In this document: one piece after another, positions 17,496 to 25,466 of the stretch
How the letters are laid out: every line of letters starts with the position of its first letter
How positions within the stretch are numbered: the first letter of the stretch is position 1
Assembly (NCBI GenBank): GCA_036676295.1
Contig: JAKFDE010000025.1
Location: 62,001-126,000 of the forward strand
Reading direction: 5' to 3'
DNA length: 64,000 nucleotides
DNA from: UBA4416 sp036676295
Lineage (GTDB): Bacteria > Bacteroidota > Bacteroidia > B-17B0 > Aurantibacillaceae
The notes under the pieces: generated by a model
What the model saw: only the letters and a program-made list of their open reading frames with translations
What the model was told of the DNA's origin: nothing
Databases searched by the model: none
Program-made: the position numbers and the translations under genes

Positions 17496-18104
17496 ATGAA
17501 TAAAAATAATACAGATAGGAAATTCTTTATCAACATCGCAATTGCATTTATTGTTTTATTAGCGATAATTTTATTAGTGGTTTCTTTAGGGAAAATTGAT
17601 TTTCTAAATGCTACTGAATCAAGTAATAATAGTACTGATAATGATTTTAGTGAAAGAAAATTAAAACTGAAACATCGTCATAAAAAACTAAAAGAGTTAA
17701 TCGAACGAAAAAGTGATTTGAAAGTTAAATTGAAAAATAAATTCAGATGGGTATATTTTTGGGTAAGATTTGGGTTACTTTCTATATGGGCATCATATAA
17801 CGTTCTAATATGGAAGCTTGGATTAGCAAAAGATTTAGGTACATTTTTAAATTACAACGAGGTAGTGCTTTTATTTTTATTTGCATTAAATTTTTTATTT
17901 TTCAGAAACCTGATCGGCCTTAAAGAAGTTGTTGATTATGTTAAAAATTTTGTGGAAAATAGAGTATATAAAAAATACTTAAAAATAGAAATTCAAATTG
18001 AAAATCATTCAACTGAGGCAGTCTATCTTGAAGTAGAAATGCAAAAAATAGATGATGAAATAAAGATGAATTCTAGTGTAGAAAAATTGGTAGATAAGAT
18101 TTGA
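17496..18104 (+). CDS. Membrane protein with coiled coil, partner of the KAP NTPase
   Basis: This 202-residue protein starts one base after the KAP gene. Hydrophobic segments are at about 10-30, 84-102 and 122-138. A highly basic coiled-coil-like stretch (about 50-80, Lys/Leu/His-rich) lies between the first and second, and a second coiled coil ends the protein (about 150-200). No enzymatic motif is seen. The tight coupling to KAP suggests a membrane anchor or channel component acting with it. It is the last gene of the co-oriented island. Confidence 0.7.
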   Translation: MNKNNTDRKFFINIAIAFIVLLAIILLVVSLGKIDFLNATESSNNSTDNDFSERKLKLKHRHKKLKELIERKSDLKVKLKNKFRWVYFWVRFGLLSIWASYNVLIWKLGLAKDLGTFLNYNEVVLLFLFALNFLFFRNLIGLKEVVDYVKNFVENRVYKKYLKIEIQIENHSTEAVYLEVEMQKIDDEIKMNSSVEKLVDKI

Positions 18105-18138
18105 GTTCGGCAGATAATACATATTAAGAAATATTTTA

Positions 18139-18216
18139 GGCGTTCCATGTGCGCGAACTTTCCTCTGCCATCTTTTGCGATTAAAGCAAAAGGATATCCA
18201 CTACAATCCCTAACAC
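18139..18216 (+). repeat. Interspersed repeat, copy A (degenerate)
   Basis: This intergenic stretch shares an ordered series of blocks with 25008-25090: GCGTTCC, a GCG-rich block, CTTTCC, CATCTTTTGC (here; diverged in the other copy) and a final CAATC(C/A)CTAAC. The two copies have the same orientation and flank the CoiA-DnaE2-ImuB-ImuA block. It looks like a non-coding interspersed element common in this phylum. Similarity is partial and judged by eye. Confidence 0.4.
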
Positions 18217-18229
18217 AAAGCTATGACCA

Positions 18230-18967
18230 TTACGAGGAATACTTGCGTATAAAATCTGATTTTTTAAATTTCTGTAGGTAAAAATATTTATACTCGATCT
18301 GCTTTCGAAGTTTCAATAGATAGAGGTTGTCACAGCCAAAATCAAAAAAGACAAATGATTTGGATTGCATCCAGGCACTCTTTGGATTTTTCCAATCAAA
18401 CCTATAGTAATTATCAGAAACTTTAAGCGATTTAAAAGATTGAAATCCAAAAACCTCTTTTAAAGGATCGTCGTTTAATAAATCTTTTTCTCTATACAAC
18501 ACGTTCCCATTTTCAGAAAACACATAATCATCAAGAATTCTATCGGAAGGATTTGGTATGTTTTTTTGAATTTCGAAATTGTTTTGAAAATGAATTCCGT
18601 TTACTACCCAAATAAGTTTTTGGTAAAATAAATCCCTGCTTTTAACTTCTTCTATTGAAATAGATGAGTTTTGAAATTCAATTGTAATGCCATTGTCAGT
18701 GTGAATATCTGCTCGATGTATTTCGCCAGTTGTCTTATCATTGAAGGGTTTTTCTCTAAAGGATTCAGGAAAATTATTTTTCCATGCCCGATGCCATTCT
18801 GTTTCATTTTCTTGCCAGGAATCACAGTCTTTTAGTGTCTCGTGCGCCCAATGGTGTAATTTGATGCTTCCACACTTTGCAATCACTGCTTTCCCACAGC
18901 CAATACAATTGCCTCTTAATCCCTTTAAAGGTTCGCTTCTTTTACCTTCAACAATAGCATATTGCAT
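18230..18967 (-). CDS. CoiA-like competence/nuclease protein
   Basis: This 245-residue protein has an N-terminal zinc-binding region (C21-x2-C24, then C32, with H38/H39 and the HWAH motif) of the CoiA family. A nuclease-like core follows: HRADIHTDNG then IEFQNSSIS, giving the D-(x)-ExQ pattern of restriction-endonuclease-fold enzymes (D87, E97-x-Q99). The ETEWHRAWK segment is also typical of the family. CoiA promotes recombination during natural transformation. It follows the 79-residue gene by 4 bases and shares its promoter. Whether it acts in competence here or in repair with the neighbouring imu genes is open. Confidence 0.85.
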   Translation of the reverse strand: MQYAIVEGKRSEPLKGLRGNCIGCGKAVIAKCGSIKLHHWAHETLKDCDSWQENETEWHRAWKNNFPESFREKPFNDKTTGEIHRADIHTDNGITIEFQNSSISIEEVKSRDLFYQKLIWVVNGIHFQNNFEIQKNIPNPSDRILDDYVFSENGNVLYREKDLLNDDPLKEVFGFQSFKSLKVSDNYYRFDWKNPKSAWMQSKSFVFFDFGCDNLYLLKLRKQIEYKYFYLQKFKKSDFIRKYSS

Positions 18968-18971
18968 ATAT

Positions 18972-19211
18972 TTATTTACTCTGTAAATTCAAAGGTTTCA
19001 ACTCTTCACTTTTAATCTCCTTATACAATTTTCTCAGGGCAGCTGTATCTCTTAAAGGATAATCAAATCCCATATTAGTGTAGTAAATGCCATCACTTTT
19101 AATAGCAATATCAATTTTATCTCTTGTCATTATTTTAACATTATGGTTAGATTTATCATTGTTTTCGATAAAACCATATTCCTTTAATAGATCTTCGCTA
19201 AGCAACTTCAT
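18972..19211 (-). CDS. Small hypothetical protein upstream of coiA-like gene
   Basis: This 79-residue soluble protein has charged ends and a central beta-like stretch (KIDIAIKSDGIYYTN). No domain is recognised. It is separated by only 4 bases from the CoiA-like gene and has a plausible promoter 26-56 bases upstream, so the two are a small operon. Confidence 0.6.
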   Translation of the reverse strand: MKLLSEDLLKEYGFIENNDKSNHNVKIMTRDKIDIAIKSDGIYYTNMGFDYPLRDTAALRKLYKEIKSEELKPLNLQSK

Positions 19212-19236
19212 TAATTATATTTAAAAGCAATTTAAG

Positions 19237-19267
19237 TAAAAGTACAACGGTAACAATACCCAACAAG
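19237..19267 (-). promoter_or_regulatory. Candidate promoter for the 79-residue/CoiA operon
   Basis: On the minus strand the -7 box is TACTTTTA (19237-19244), seven of eight to TAnnTTTG. It is preceded after 19 bases by CTTG (19264-19267) at the -33 position. The start codon is at 19211. Confidence 0.4.
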
Positions 19268-19310
19268 TGGTATTCCTAAGAACAAATCTAAATTAAAAAA
19301 CCTAACAACC

Positions 19311-19329
19311 TTGCTACGTTTTGTAGCTT
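19311..19329. promoter_or_regulatory. Palindromic operator candidate, site B
   Basis: TTGCTACGTTTTGTAGCTT has arms GCTAC (19313-19317) and GTAGC (19323-19327) around five bases. It is 17 of 19 identical to the complement of site A upstream of imuA. It lies just after the dnaE2 stop and about 100 bases before the CoiA operon start, roughly 45 bases upstream of that operon's candidate promoter. Confidence 0.55.
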
Positions 19330-19338
19330 CCCTCCAAT

Positions 19339-22300
19339 CTAATGAAAATTCCTGCCACTATAAAAAACATCACCTTGCTCAGCTTTTAAAACCTTTTCTG
19401 CACCTGGATATCTGCTCATATCGTGATCTTGAGATTGATCTTCCGAGACTCTCGCTTCGGAATTGTTAAGTGGCATTAATAGTCCTGTAAGATCATAGCA
19501 ACGGCTTACAATTACATGTATTACTTCTCCCTCTTTTTGCAGTTTACCTTCTACCATTAAAAAGCGGCTATGCACAATCTCTTTACGATATTGGGTAAAC
19601 AACTTTTCAAAAACAACCAGGTTAGCTACACCGGTTTCATCTTCTATGGTAATAAAACAAATGCCGCTTGCTGTTCCTGGCCGTTGTCTTACTAACACAA
19701 GCCCTGATACTTTTATAGAAGAGCCATTGCTTCGGTTAGGCAATTCTTCATTTGCAACAACGTGCAACTGCGAAAGCTTATGCCGAATAAAACTAACAGG
19801 GTGTGCTTTTAATGAGAGTGCAATGGATTTATAATCTTCTAAAACGTGTTGAAATAAATTCAATTCCGGCAGCTGAATATCTTTTTCCGCGGAAGTATCA
19901 ATAGGTTGTCCTGCAAACAAACCGACATTATGATCCTTAAGTGCAGAAATTTCCCAAAGCGCTTTTCGCCTGTCTAAGCCTATAGAACGAAATGCATCTG
20001 CATTAGCGAGCAATTCCAATCCTGATAATGAAATACCTGCATCGAATAATACGCCTATACGATGGCTCGCTGTTTTTGGTTTTGAACTTTGAGTCTTATC
20101 CTTTAAATGCTGTGCTTTCAAAGTTTCTCGCATAGCTACCAATAACTGCGCATCCTCTTCACGCAAACCTTTTATTTCTCTAAGACCGAGACGCAATGCA
20201 AAGTATTTTCCTGTTTTTTCTTCCAGTATATTATCCCAATTAGAATAATTAATATCTATGGCTCTTACAATAACTCCATGTTTACGCGCATCAGAAATAA
20301 TTTGTGCGGGTTGATAAAAACCCATAGGTTGACTGTTCAATAACCCTGCTGCAAATACATCCGGGTAATGACATTTCAACCATGCAGAAACATATGCAAG
20401 CAATGCAAAACTGGCCGAATGACTTTCAGGAAAACCATAACCACTAAAGCCTTTCAATTGCTTAAAAGTAGCTTTAGCATACTCTTCTGTATATCCTTTG
20501 GCCGTCATGCCTTTTACAAGTTTCTCTTCAAACATACCAACCTTTCCATCTGCTTTAAAAGATGCCATGCTTCTGCGCAATTGATCAGCTTCTGCATCTG
20601 TAAATCCTCCTGCAATAATTGCTACTTCCATAGCCTGTTCCTGGAATAAAACAACCCCCATGGTTCTGCCTAAAATTTCTTCAAGCTCTTTCGAGGGATA
20701 TACGATTGGTTCTTCTCCATTACGTCTTCTTAAAAGAGGATTAACTGCACCTCCCTGTATTGGTCCAGGCCTTACCATGGCTACCTGCATAACAAGGTCA
20801 TAAAAACATCTAGCTTTCATACGTGGCGACATACTCATCTGTGCACGGCTTTCTATTTGAAAAACCCCGATCGTATCAGCTTTACATATCATATCATAAA
20901 CCACGGGGTCATCCTGCGGTATATTCGCCAGCGTTAGATCAAGGCCGTAATGCAACTTCGCAAGGTCAAAACAGATTCGTATGCAAGTAAGCATACCAAG
21001 CGCTAACACATCCACTTTTAAAATACCAAGGCTTTCTATATCATCTTTATTCCATTCTATGTTAGTACGATTTTCCATACGGGCATTAAGTGTAGGACAT
21101 AGATCAGATATTTTATTTTCTGTAAGTACAAAACCGCCAGTGTGTTGTCCTAACTGCCTTGGAAATCCTCTGTATTGATTAGTAAGATCAAGTACTTTCA
21201 ACAGATGTGGATCTTTAGCATTAAATCCTTTAGAAGATGCTTCTTTTCCTTCAAACCATTCTTCTGTAAATTCCCAGCCCGAAGACGACAAGCTATCAAT
21301 TGCATCCAAAGAAAGTCCCATGGCTTTTCCCACATCACGCACTGCACCCTTAAAATGTACTTGGGTAACGGTAGCAACAATAGCAGCATGTTCGCGGCCA
21401 TACTTTCCATAAATGTATTGTATGATCTCTTCTCTTCGGTCATGTTCAAAATCTACATCTATATCGGGCGGTTCATCCCGCGCATCACTCATAAAGCGAC
21501 TGAATAATAATCTATGTTTCGTAGGATTTACAGGTGTTACTCCAAGACAATAACAAACAACAGAGTTGGCCGCAGAGCCACGCCCTTGACACAATATGCC
21601 AAGCCTACGTGCTTCCCAAACATAATCATGTACAGTTAAAAAATAATAAGCAAGATCTTTTCTTTCTATAAAAGCAAGTTCAAAATCAATTTTCTTTTTT
21701 ACAGATTCTGGTATCTGCTCACCAAACATTTTGTGTGCACCAATCCAAGTATGATACGTTAACTCTTCTTGATGTGTTCTTCCTTCTGTTGTAAGACCTT
21801 TAGGATAAGTATATTTTAATTCACTTAAACTAAACTGACAGGCATCAGCTATTTTTTTAGTATTGGCAATAGCTTCAGGATATTGCGCAAATAAACGTTT
21901 CATTTCTTCTGCTGTCTTTAAATAACGCTCTGCATTTTGATACAGTTTAAATCCTGCATTTGTGATTGTGCATTTTTCACGAATGCATGTCAGTATATCT
22001 TGCAATTCCCTTCGCTCAGGTGCATGGTAATGTACATCGTTAAGGGCAACCAATGGCACATTGTAAATTTTTGAGAGTTCTCCTAAACGGAATAATTTTT
22101 TATTGTCATTAGCATGATACGAACGTGTGGCACCCAAATAAAAATTACTTCCTAATTTCTGTTTATATTCTATTAAAGATTGTTTAAAGGATTCTTCTAT
22201 TTCAAAGGCTGCATTTAATGAAACCGGAGGCACCATAATAAATAACAGGTCTTTTGAAAATTCATACACATCTCTTTTATACAAGAAACATTTTCCTTTT

Positions 22301-22599
22301 TCTGCACGCAAATTTCCCGCAGATAATAACCCAGATAAATTTGCATACCCTTCTTTTGTTTTAGGATAAGCAAGTAAAGAATACCCATCTAAAAGTTCTA
22401 ATCTACAAGCAGGAATAATTCTTATATCTTTTCCTTTAGTAGCTGAGTATGCTCTTACAACTCCTGCAAGTGTATTAAAATCAGTAATGGCAATTTCTGT
22501 ATAACCCAAAGCTAGTGCTTGCTCAACCAATTCCTCAGGATGAGAACCTCCTCTTAAAAAAGTAAAGTTGCTTGTTATTTGAAGTTCTGTGTAGTCCAT
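19339..22599 (-). CDS. dnaE2: Error-prone DNA polymerase DnaE2
   Basis: This 1086-residue family C polymerase has the normal length for DnaE2. An N-terminal PHP domain opens with the typical MDYTELQITSNFTFLRGGSH. The palm carries the catalytic pair in PPDIDVDFEHDRR and the third Asp in KVDVLALGM. A helix-hairpin-helix region and a C-terminal OB-fold (SGLVLVRQRPGTASG, then FITIEDETG) follow, with no tau-binding tail. DnaE2 performs translesion synthesis with ImuA and ImuB and causes damage-induced mutation. It is last in the imuA-imuB-dnaE2 operon, 44 bases after imuB. Confidence 0.96.
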   Translation of the reverse strand: MDYTELQITSNFTFLRGGSHPEELVEQALALGYTEIAITDFNTLAGVVRAYSATKGKDIRIIPACRLELLDGYSLLAYPKTKEGYANLSGLLSAGNLRAEKGKCFLYKRDVYEFSKDLLFIMVPPVSLNAAFEIEESFKQSLIEYKQKLGSNFYLGATRSYHANDNKKLFRLGELSKIYNVPLVALNDVHYHAPERRELQDILTCIREKCTITNAGFKLYQNAERYLKTAEEMKRLFAQYPEAIANTKKIADACQFSLSELKYTYPKGLTTEGRTHQEELTYHTWIGAHKMFGEQIPESVKKKIDFELAFIERKDLAYYFLTVHDYVWEARRLGILCQGRGSAANSVVCYCLGVTPVNPTKHRLLFSRFMSDARDEPPDIDVDFEHDRREEIIQYIYGKYGREHAAIVATVTQVHFKGAVRDVGKAMGLSLDAIDSLSSSGWEFTEEWFEGKEASSKGFNAKDPHLLKVLDLTNQYRGFPRQLGQHTGGFVLTENKISDLCPTLNARMENRTNIEWNKDDIESLGILKVDVLALGMLTCIRICFDLAKLHYGLDLTLANIPQDDPVVYDMICKADTIGVFQIESRAQMSMSPRMKARCFYDLVMQVAMVRPGPIQGGAVNPLLRRRNGEEPIVYPSKELEEILGRTMGVVLFQEQAMEVAIIAGGFTDAEADQLRRSMASFKADGKVGMFEEKLVKGMTAKGYTEEYAKATFKQLKGFSGYGFPESHSASFALLAYVSAWLKCHYPDVFAAGLLNSQPMGFYQPAQIISDARKHGVIVRAIDINYSNWDNILEEKTGKYFALRLGLREIKGLREEDAQLLVAMRETLKAQHLKDKTQSSKPKTASHRIGVLFDAGISLSGLELLANADAFRSIGLDRRKALWEISALKDHNVGLFAGQPIDTSAEKDIQLPELNLFQHVLEDYKSIALSLKAHPVSFIRHKLSQLHVVANEELPNRSNGSSIKVSGLVLVRQRPGTASGICFITIEDETGVANLVVFEKLFTQYRKEIVHSRFLMVEGKLQKEGEVIHVIVSRCYDLTGLLMPLNNSEARVSEDQSQDHDMSRYPGAEKVLKAEQGDVFYSGRNFH

Positions 22600-22625
22600 T
22601 ATTAAAAAAATTATTCCTTATTGGT

Positions 22626-22644
22626 GCCTGAGCCTGTCGAAGGC
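22626..22644. repeat. Short GC-rich GCCTGAGCCTGTCGAAGGC element
   Basis: This GC-rich, partly palindromic segment lies at the imuB stop, in the gap before dnaE2. Its CTGAGCxTGTCGAAGG core is a motif I recall as dispersed in many bacterial genomes. It may be a small inserted repeat unit that now provides the imuB stop region. Confidence 0.35.
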
Positions 22645-24140
22645 TAGGTAAAAAAACCATGCATAAACCATTTCACATTTCCACTATCATAATCTCCTGA
22701 ACGAAATAACCAATACCTTGAACCATGTTCATCTTCTACGCAATAATAATCTCTATATAGCCCCTGCTGCAGCCACCATTCTTGTTCAATGCGTTCGGGT
22801 CCATCTGCTTTTTTTACATTATGTATTGTGCCCTTATATCGAAATAATAAAGGTGGATAATCAGGAATGGGAACAGAAACTTCTATCAATTCAGGAGCAG
22901 GTAAAATATGCAAAGGCCTGGGTAGATCAGTTCTCCATTCAGTACTTGGTTTCTCAGATAAGGAGATAGCTTCTTTAAACGAGTGTTCCGGCCAGTAATG
23001 TTCTGCTGGTAAATAACGATGAATGGCTTGCACGCCTGTTTTACCTGAGAGTCTGTCAAGCAATTCGGCAATAACCGATTCGTCTTTACCACTTACTGTC
23101 CATAAAGCATCTTGCGAACTTTGCAATTCTTCAACAACAGGTGCATCCATCACAAACAACTCAATCCCAAGGTCAGGTTCTATTTGTGATATTTTATTTT
23201 CAAACAGTTTAAATAAATGCAACGTATTGCGAGATGGTTTACTTGTACCAATTTCCGTTTTCACAATTACACCATCAATACGATAACACGTTAATGTGCA
23301 TTTACGTAATCCTTTCATTTCCCGTTGCAAACGTTCACATAACATTTGCAATAAGTTTTTAATAGCTATTTCAATCCCTTCTGCTGTACGTATTGGTTCA
23401 AGACTTGGCAAACGTTCTTGAAAAGGAGTAACTGGCTCTACAGGATCTGTAATTTCCATTTCTTCTCCAAGTGCTTGTGCAATTCGTTTCAATACACTTT
23501 GCCCAAAGCGTCTTTTCAATGCGGTACTCGGCATCATCATAAAACTGCCTATTGTTTTTAATCCAAGTTTATCCAGCTTATCTATAATTGCAGGTTCTAA
23601 TCGCAAAGCAGCAGCTGGCAATGTGGAGAGAGCTTTTATTTCATTACCGGTGTCAATAATGCTAGCATTATTTCCAAAATGACAAACAGCCCACGCAGTA
23701 CCAATTGTATCTGCTATAGCACTTCTGACTGTATAACCAAAAGCAGTAAATTTTTTATGAATATCTTCTAAATAATTTTCTTCACCTCCCCACAAATGTG
23801 TACAGCCACTTATATCCAGTATTAAAACATCAGGAAGATCAATTGAAACAAATGGCGAGTATCTTATGCACCATTCTGCCAGCGCAGTCAGTAATTTCTT
23901 CGGTTCAGTTTCATCATAATCTAATACAATGAGTTCAGGTAATAATGATTTGCAATCTGCCAGAACCATATTAACATGAATTCCTTTTTCCTGTGCGATT
24001 ATACTTACTGCCTTAACAATTCGTCTGCCTCTTTCTGTCATTACCAAAACAAAAGGCTGAGTTTTTAATTCAGGCTGTTTGCGTAACAATCTGTCAGTTA
24101 CCAAATGTGGAAACCATATCACCGCAATCCTTCTGCTCAT
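22644..24140 (-). CDS. imuB: ImuB, Y-family polymerase-like protein of the mutasome
   Basis: This 498-residue protein opens with the Y-family fold (RIAVIWFPHLVTDRLL) and continues through a palm (SPFVSIDLPDVLILDISGC) and helix-hairpin-helix (LDKLGLKTIGSFM). The acidic catalytic residues of active Y-family polymerases are not conserved, as is known for ImuB, which acts as a scaffold linking ImuA, DnaE2 and the sliding clamp. The C-terminal part is long and lies before a GC-rich repeat at the stop codon. It starts 2 bases after imuA, so the two are tightly co-translated. Confidence 0.93.
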   Translation of the reverse strand: MSRRIAVIWFPHLVTDRLLRKQPELKTQPFVLVMTERGRRIVKAVSIIAQEKGIHVNMVLADCKSLLPELIVLDYDETEPKKLLTALAEWCIRYSPFVSIDLPDVLILDISGCTHLWGGEENYLEDIHKKFTAFGYTVRSAIADTIGTAWAVCHFGNNASIIDTGNEIKALSTLPAAALRLEPAIIDKLDKLGLKTIGSFMMMPSTALKRRFGQSVLKRIAQALGEEMEITDPVEPVTPFQERLPSLEPIRTAEGIEIAIKNLLQMLCERLQREMKGLRKCTLTCYRIDGVIVKTEIGTSKPSRNTLHLFKLFENKISQIEPDLGIELFVMDAPVVEELQSSQDALWTVSGKDESVIAELLDRLSGKTGVQAIHRYLPAEHYWPEHSFKEAISLSEKPSTEWRTDLPRPLHILPAPELIEVSVPIPDYPPLLFRYKGTIHNVKKADGPERIEQEWWLQQGLYRDYYCVEDEHGSRYWLFRSGDYDSGNVKWFMHGFFT

Positions 24141-24142
24141 CT

Positions 24143-24883
24143 CTAACCAATTTGTCGTTCATCAATTTCCTGTATGATAATTTGTTCAGGTGCAATATAT
24201 TCCAAACCATTTGGACACCATTGCACTTGCCACTTTCCTGTTTTACCATTTCTTACTTTTAATAATTGTACGTCCCATCTCGAAAATCCAACTCCTGGCA
24301 CATCACTTAAGCTGCTTGTAATAGGGCTTACTTTCCATCGGCTCACGCAGGCAACAGCATTTTCCGTCTTTGGCTTAAAGCGATGTATAAATCCTGTAAC
24401 ATGACTTTTCTCAACTGCTAATTGTAGCCTTCTCGAATCATTAAAAGTGAGTTCTGTAATTTCTCCAACAACTGCTACAAGTGCATCACATTTTAAGGCT
24501 TCTTCAATGGCCCATAAAGTATCTTTGGTTTTGCCTGCATCTACAAATAAAATACGTTCAGGATCTATACCAAATCCTTTTAAAGCTGTAGGGAAAATTC
24601 TACGTCTGGGTACAGTACTTATCCAAAGACAATAACCGGTATTTGGCATTAGCTTTCCAAGCACAACAGAAATAAAACCACTGGTGCAAGTTGCTTCTTC
24701 TGCACTATTGCTAATTAGCTCATGAATTGCTCCTTTTGCAAATACATTTCCGGGAAAAGCATTCTCCATAATTCCTAACCCTATTTGCGAAGGTTGTTCG
24801 GCTGCATGCACTTGATTACCTTGCAACTTCTCAATTTGTTGCTTCAACTGCTCAATAATCGTTCTATCCGCTACCTTTCTCAT
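24143..24883 (-). CDS. imuA: ImuA, RecA-like subunit of the mutasome
   Basis: This 246-residue protein is of the ImuA/SulA-RecA-like class. It has an N-terminal helix (TIIEQLKQQIEKLQGNQ), a degenerate P-loop region (FAKGAIHELI, then SGFISVVLGKLMPNTG) and a RecA-like core with LWAIEEALKCDALVAVVGE. ImuA works with ImuB and DnaE2 in damage-induced mutagenesis. It is the first gene of the operon. An inverted repeat 48-66 bases upstream of its start is a likely regulatory site. Confidence 0.9.
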   Translation of the reverse strand: MRKVADRTIIEQLKQQIEKLQGNQVHAAEQPSQIGLGIMENAFPGNVFAKGAIHELISNSAEEATCTSGFISVVLGKLMPNTGYCLWISTVPRRRIFPTALKGFGIDPERILFVDAGKTKDTLWAIEEALKCDALVAVVGEITELTFNDSRRLQLAVEKSHVTGFIHRFKPKTENAVACVSRWKVSPITSSLSDVPGVGFSRWDVQLLKVRNGKTGKWQVQWCPNGLEYIAPEQIIIQEIDERQIG

Positions 24884-24930
24884 TCCGCTTATTTTGGAAT
24901 ATAAAGTTAACTATATAAAATAGCAATTTT

Positions 24931-24949
24931 ATGCTACAAATCGTAGCAA
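24931..24949. promoter_or_regulatory. Palindromic operator candidate upstream of imuA, site A
   Basis: ATGCTACAAATCGTAGCAA has arms GCTAC (24933-24937) and GTAGC (24943-24947) with a 5-base spacer, 48 bases upstream of the imuA start. Its right half on the minus strand contains a TTTG that could serve as a -33 box, so a bound protein would block the promoter. It is the natural place for a damage-response repressor such as LexA. The same palindrome recurs at 19311-19329. No matching site was noticed elsewhere in the window. Confidence 0.6.
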
Positions 24950-25007
24950 ATAGATTTTTTAACAGTTGATACTCAATAGGATTATTTTTAAACTGATTTA
25001 AATTAAA

Positions 25008-25090
25008 GCGTTCCCTTCGGGCGGGCTTTCCGTTTCAATCTTTTTGCCGATCAATGAAGTTTTAGAAGTTCAGTCCTGCAATCACTAACC
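25008..25090 (+). repeat. Interspersed repeat, copy B (degenerate)
   Basis: This lies in the 24884-25466 intergenic region. The blocks GCGTTCCC, TTCGGGCGGGCTTTCCG, CAATCTTTTTGCC and CAATCACTAAC match the order found at 18139-18216. It is much richer in G+C than its surroundings. Together with copy A it brackets the imu/CoiA block. No open frame is present; the rest of this gap is AT-rich and otherwise featureless apart from the 15-mer repeat and the promoter at 25421. Confidence 0.45.
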
Positions 25091-25108
25091 AAAACAAGTA
25101 AGAAGTGA

Positions 25109-25123
25109 TAAAGTGGTGTTCCT
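25109..25123 (+). repeat. Fifteen-base repeat TAAAGTGGTGTTCCT, copy 2
   Basis: Exact match to 12934-12948. The preceding bases AAGTGATAAAGTG recur as a 13-mer at about 47489-47502 in the intergenic region before the RHS operon. Function unknown. Confidence 0.4.
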
Positions 25124-25420
25124 CGGCCTGCCCCAAAAAACAAACTTTGCCAAACCAAAATAGCACATGACCTGATTAGTATTTTCAAGGTATTTTGAAT
25201 AAGTTATTTCGTTCTTTCTACTTCAAATAATTTTAGTATTGTATAAATTAAACTATGTTTGACTGTAAATCTAAGTGTATTAATACGTATTAATCTACAT
25301 ATCTATCCATTTTTGATGGGGTTAACATCTTATAATTTATTTGTTAATAACATTTATGTGCATTCAATTCGTATTAATTTACATTAACTCCTATTTTTAT
25401 AACATCTGTCATTAGCAGTA

Positions 25421-25451
25421 TTGACAAGGAATACAATCGAATGTATCTTTG
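25421..25451 (+). promoter_or_regulatory. Bacteroidota-type promoter for the gene at 25467
   Basis: There is a -7 box TATCTTTG (25444-25451), an exact TAnnTTTG match, and upstream TTGACA (25421-25426), separated by 17 bases. Transcription would start near 25458. This excludes the longer frame beginning at 25449 and supports the ATG at 25467 as the start. Confidence 0.65.
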
Positions 25452-25466
25452 ATTAAAATATTACCA

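Noticed and set aside
19311..19329. Terminator of dnaE2
   Set aside because: The stem is only 5 bp and lacks an adjacent T run; the near-identity with the site upstream of imuA favours a protein-binding site.
21175..21507. Plus-strand open frame of 110 codons opposite dnaE2
   Set aside because: It is a shadow frame inside a conserved polymerase gene, with no supporting start signals.
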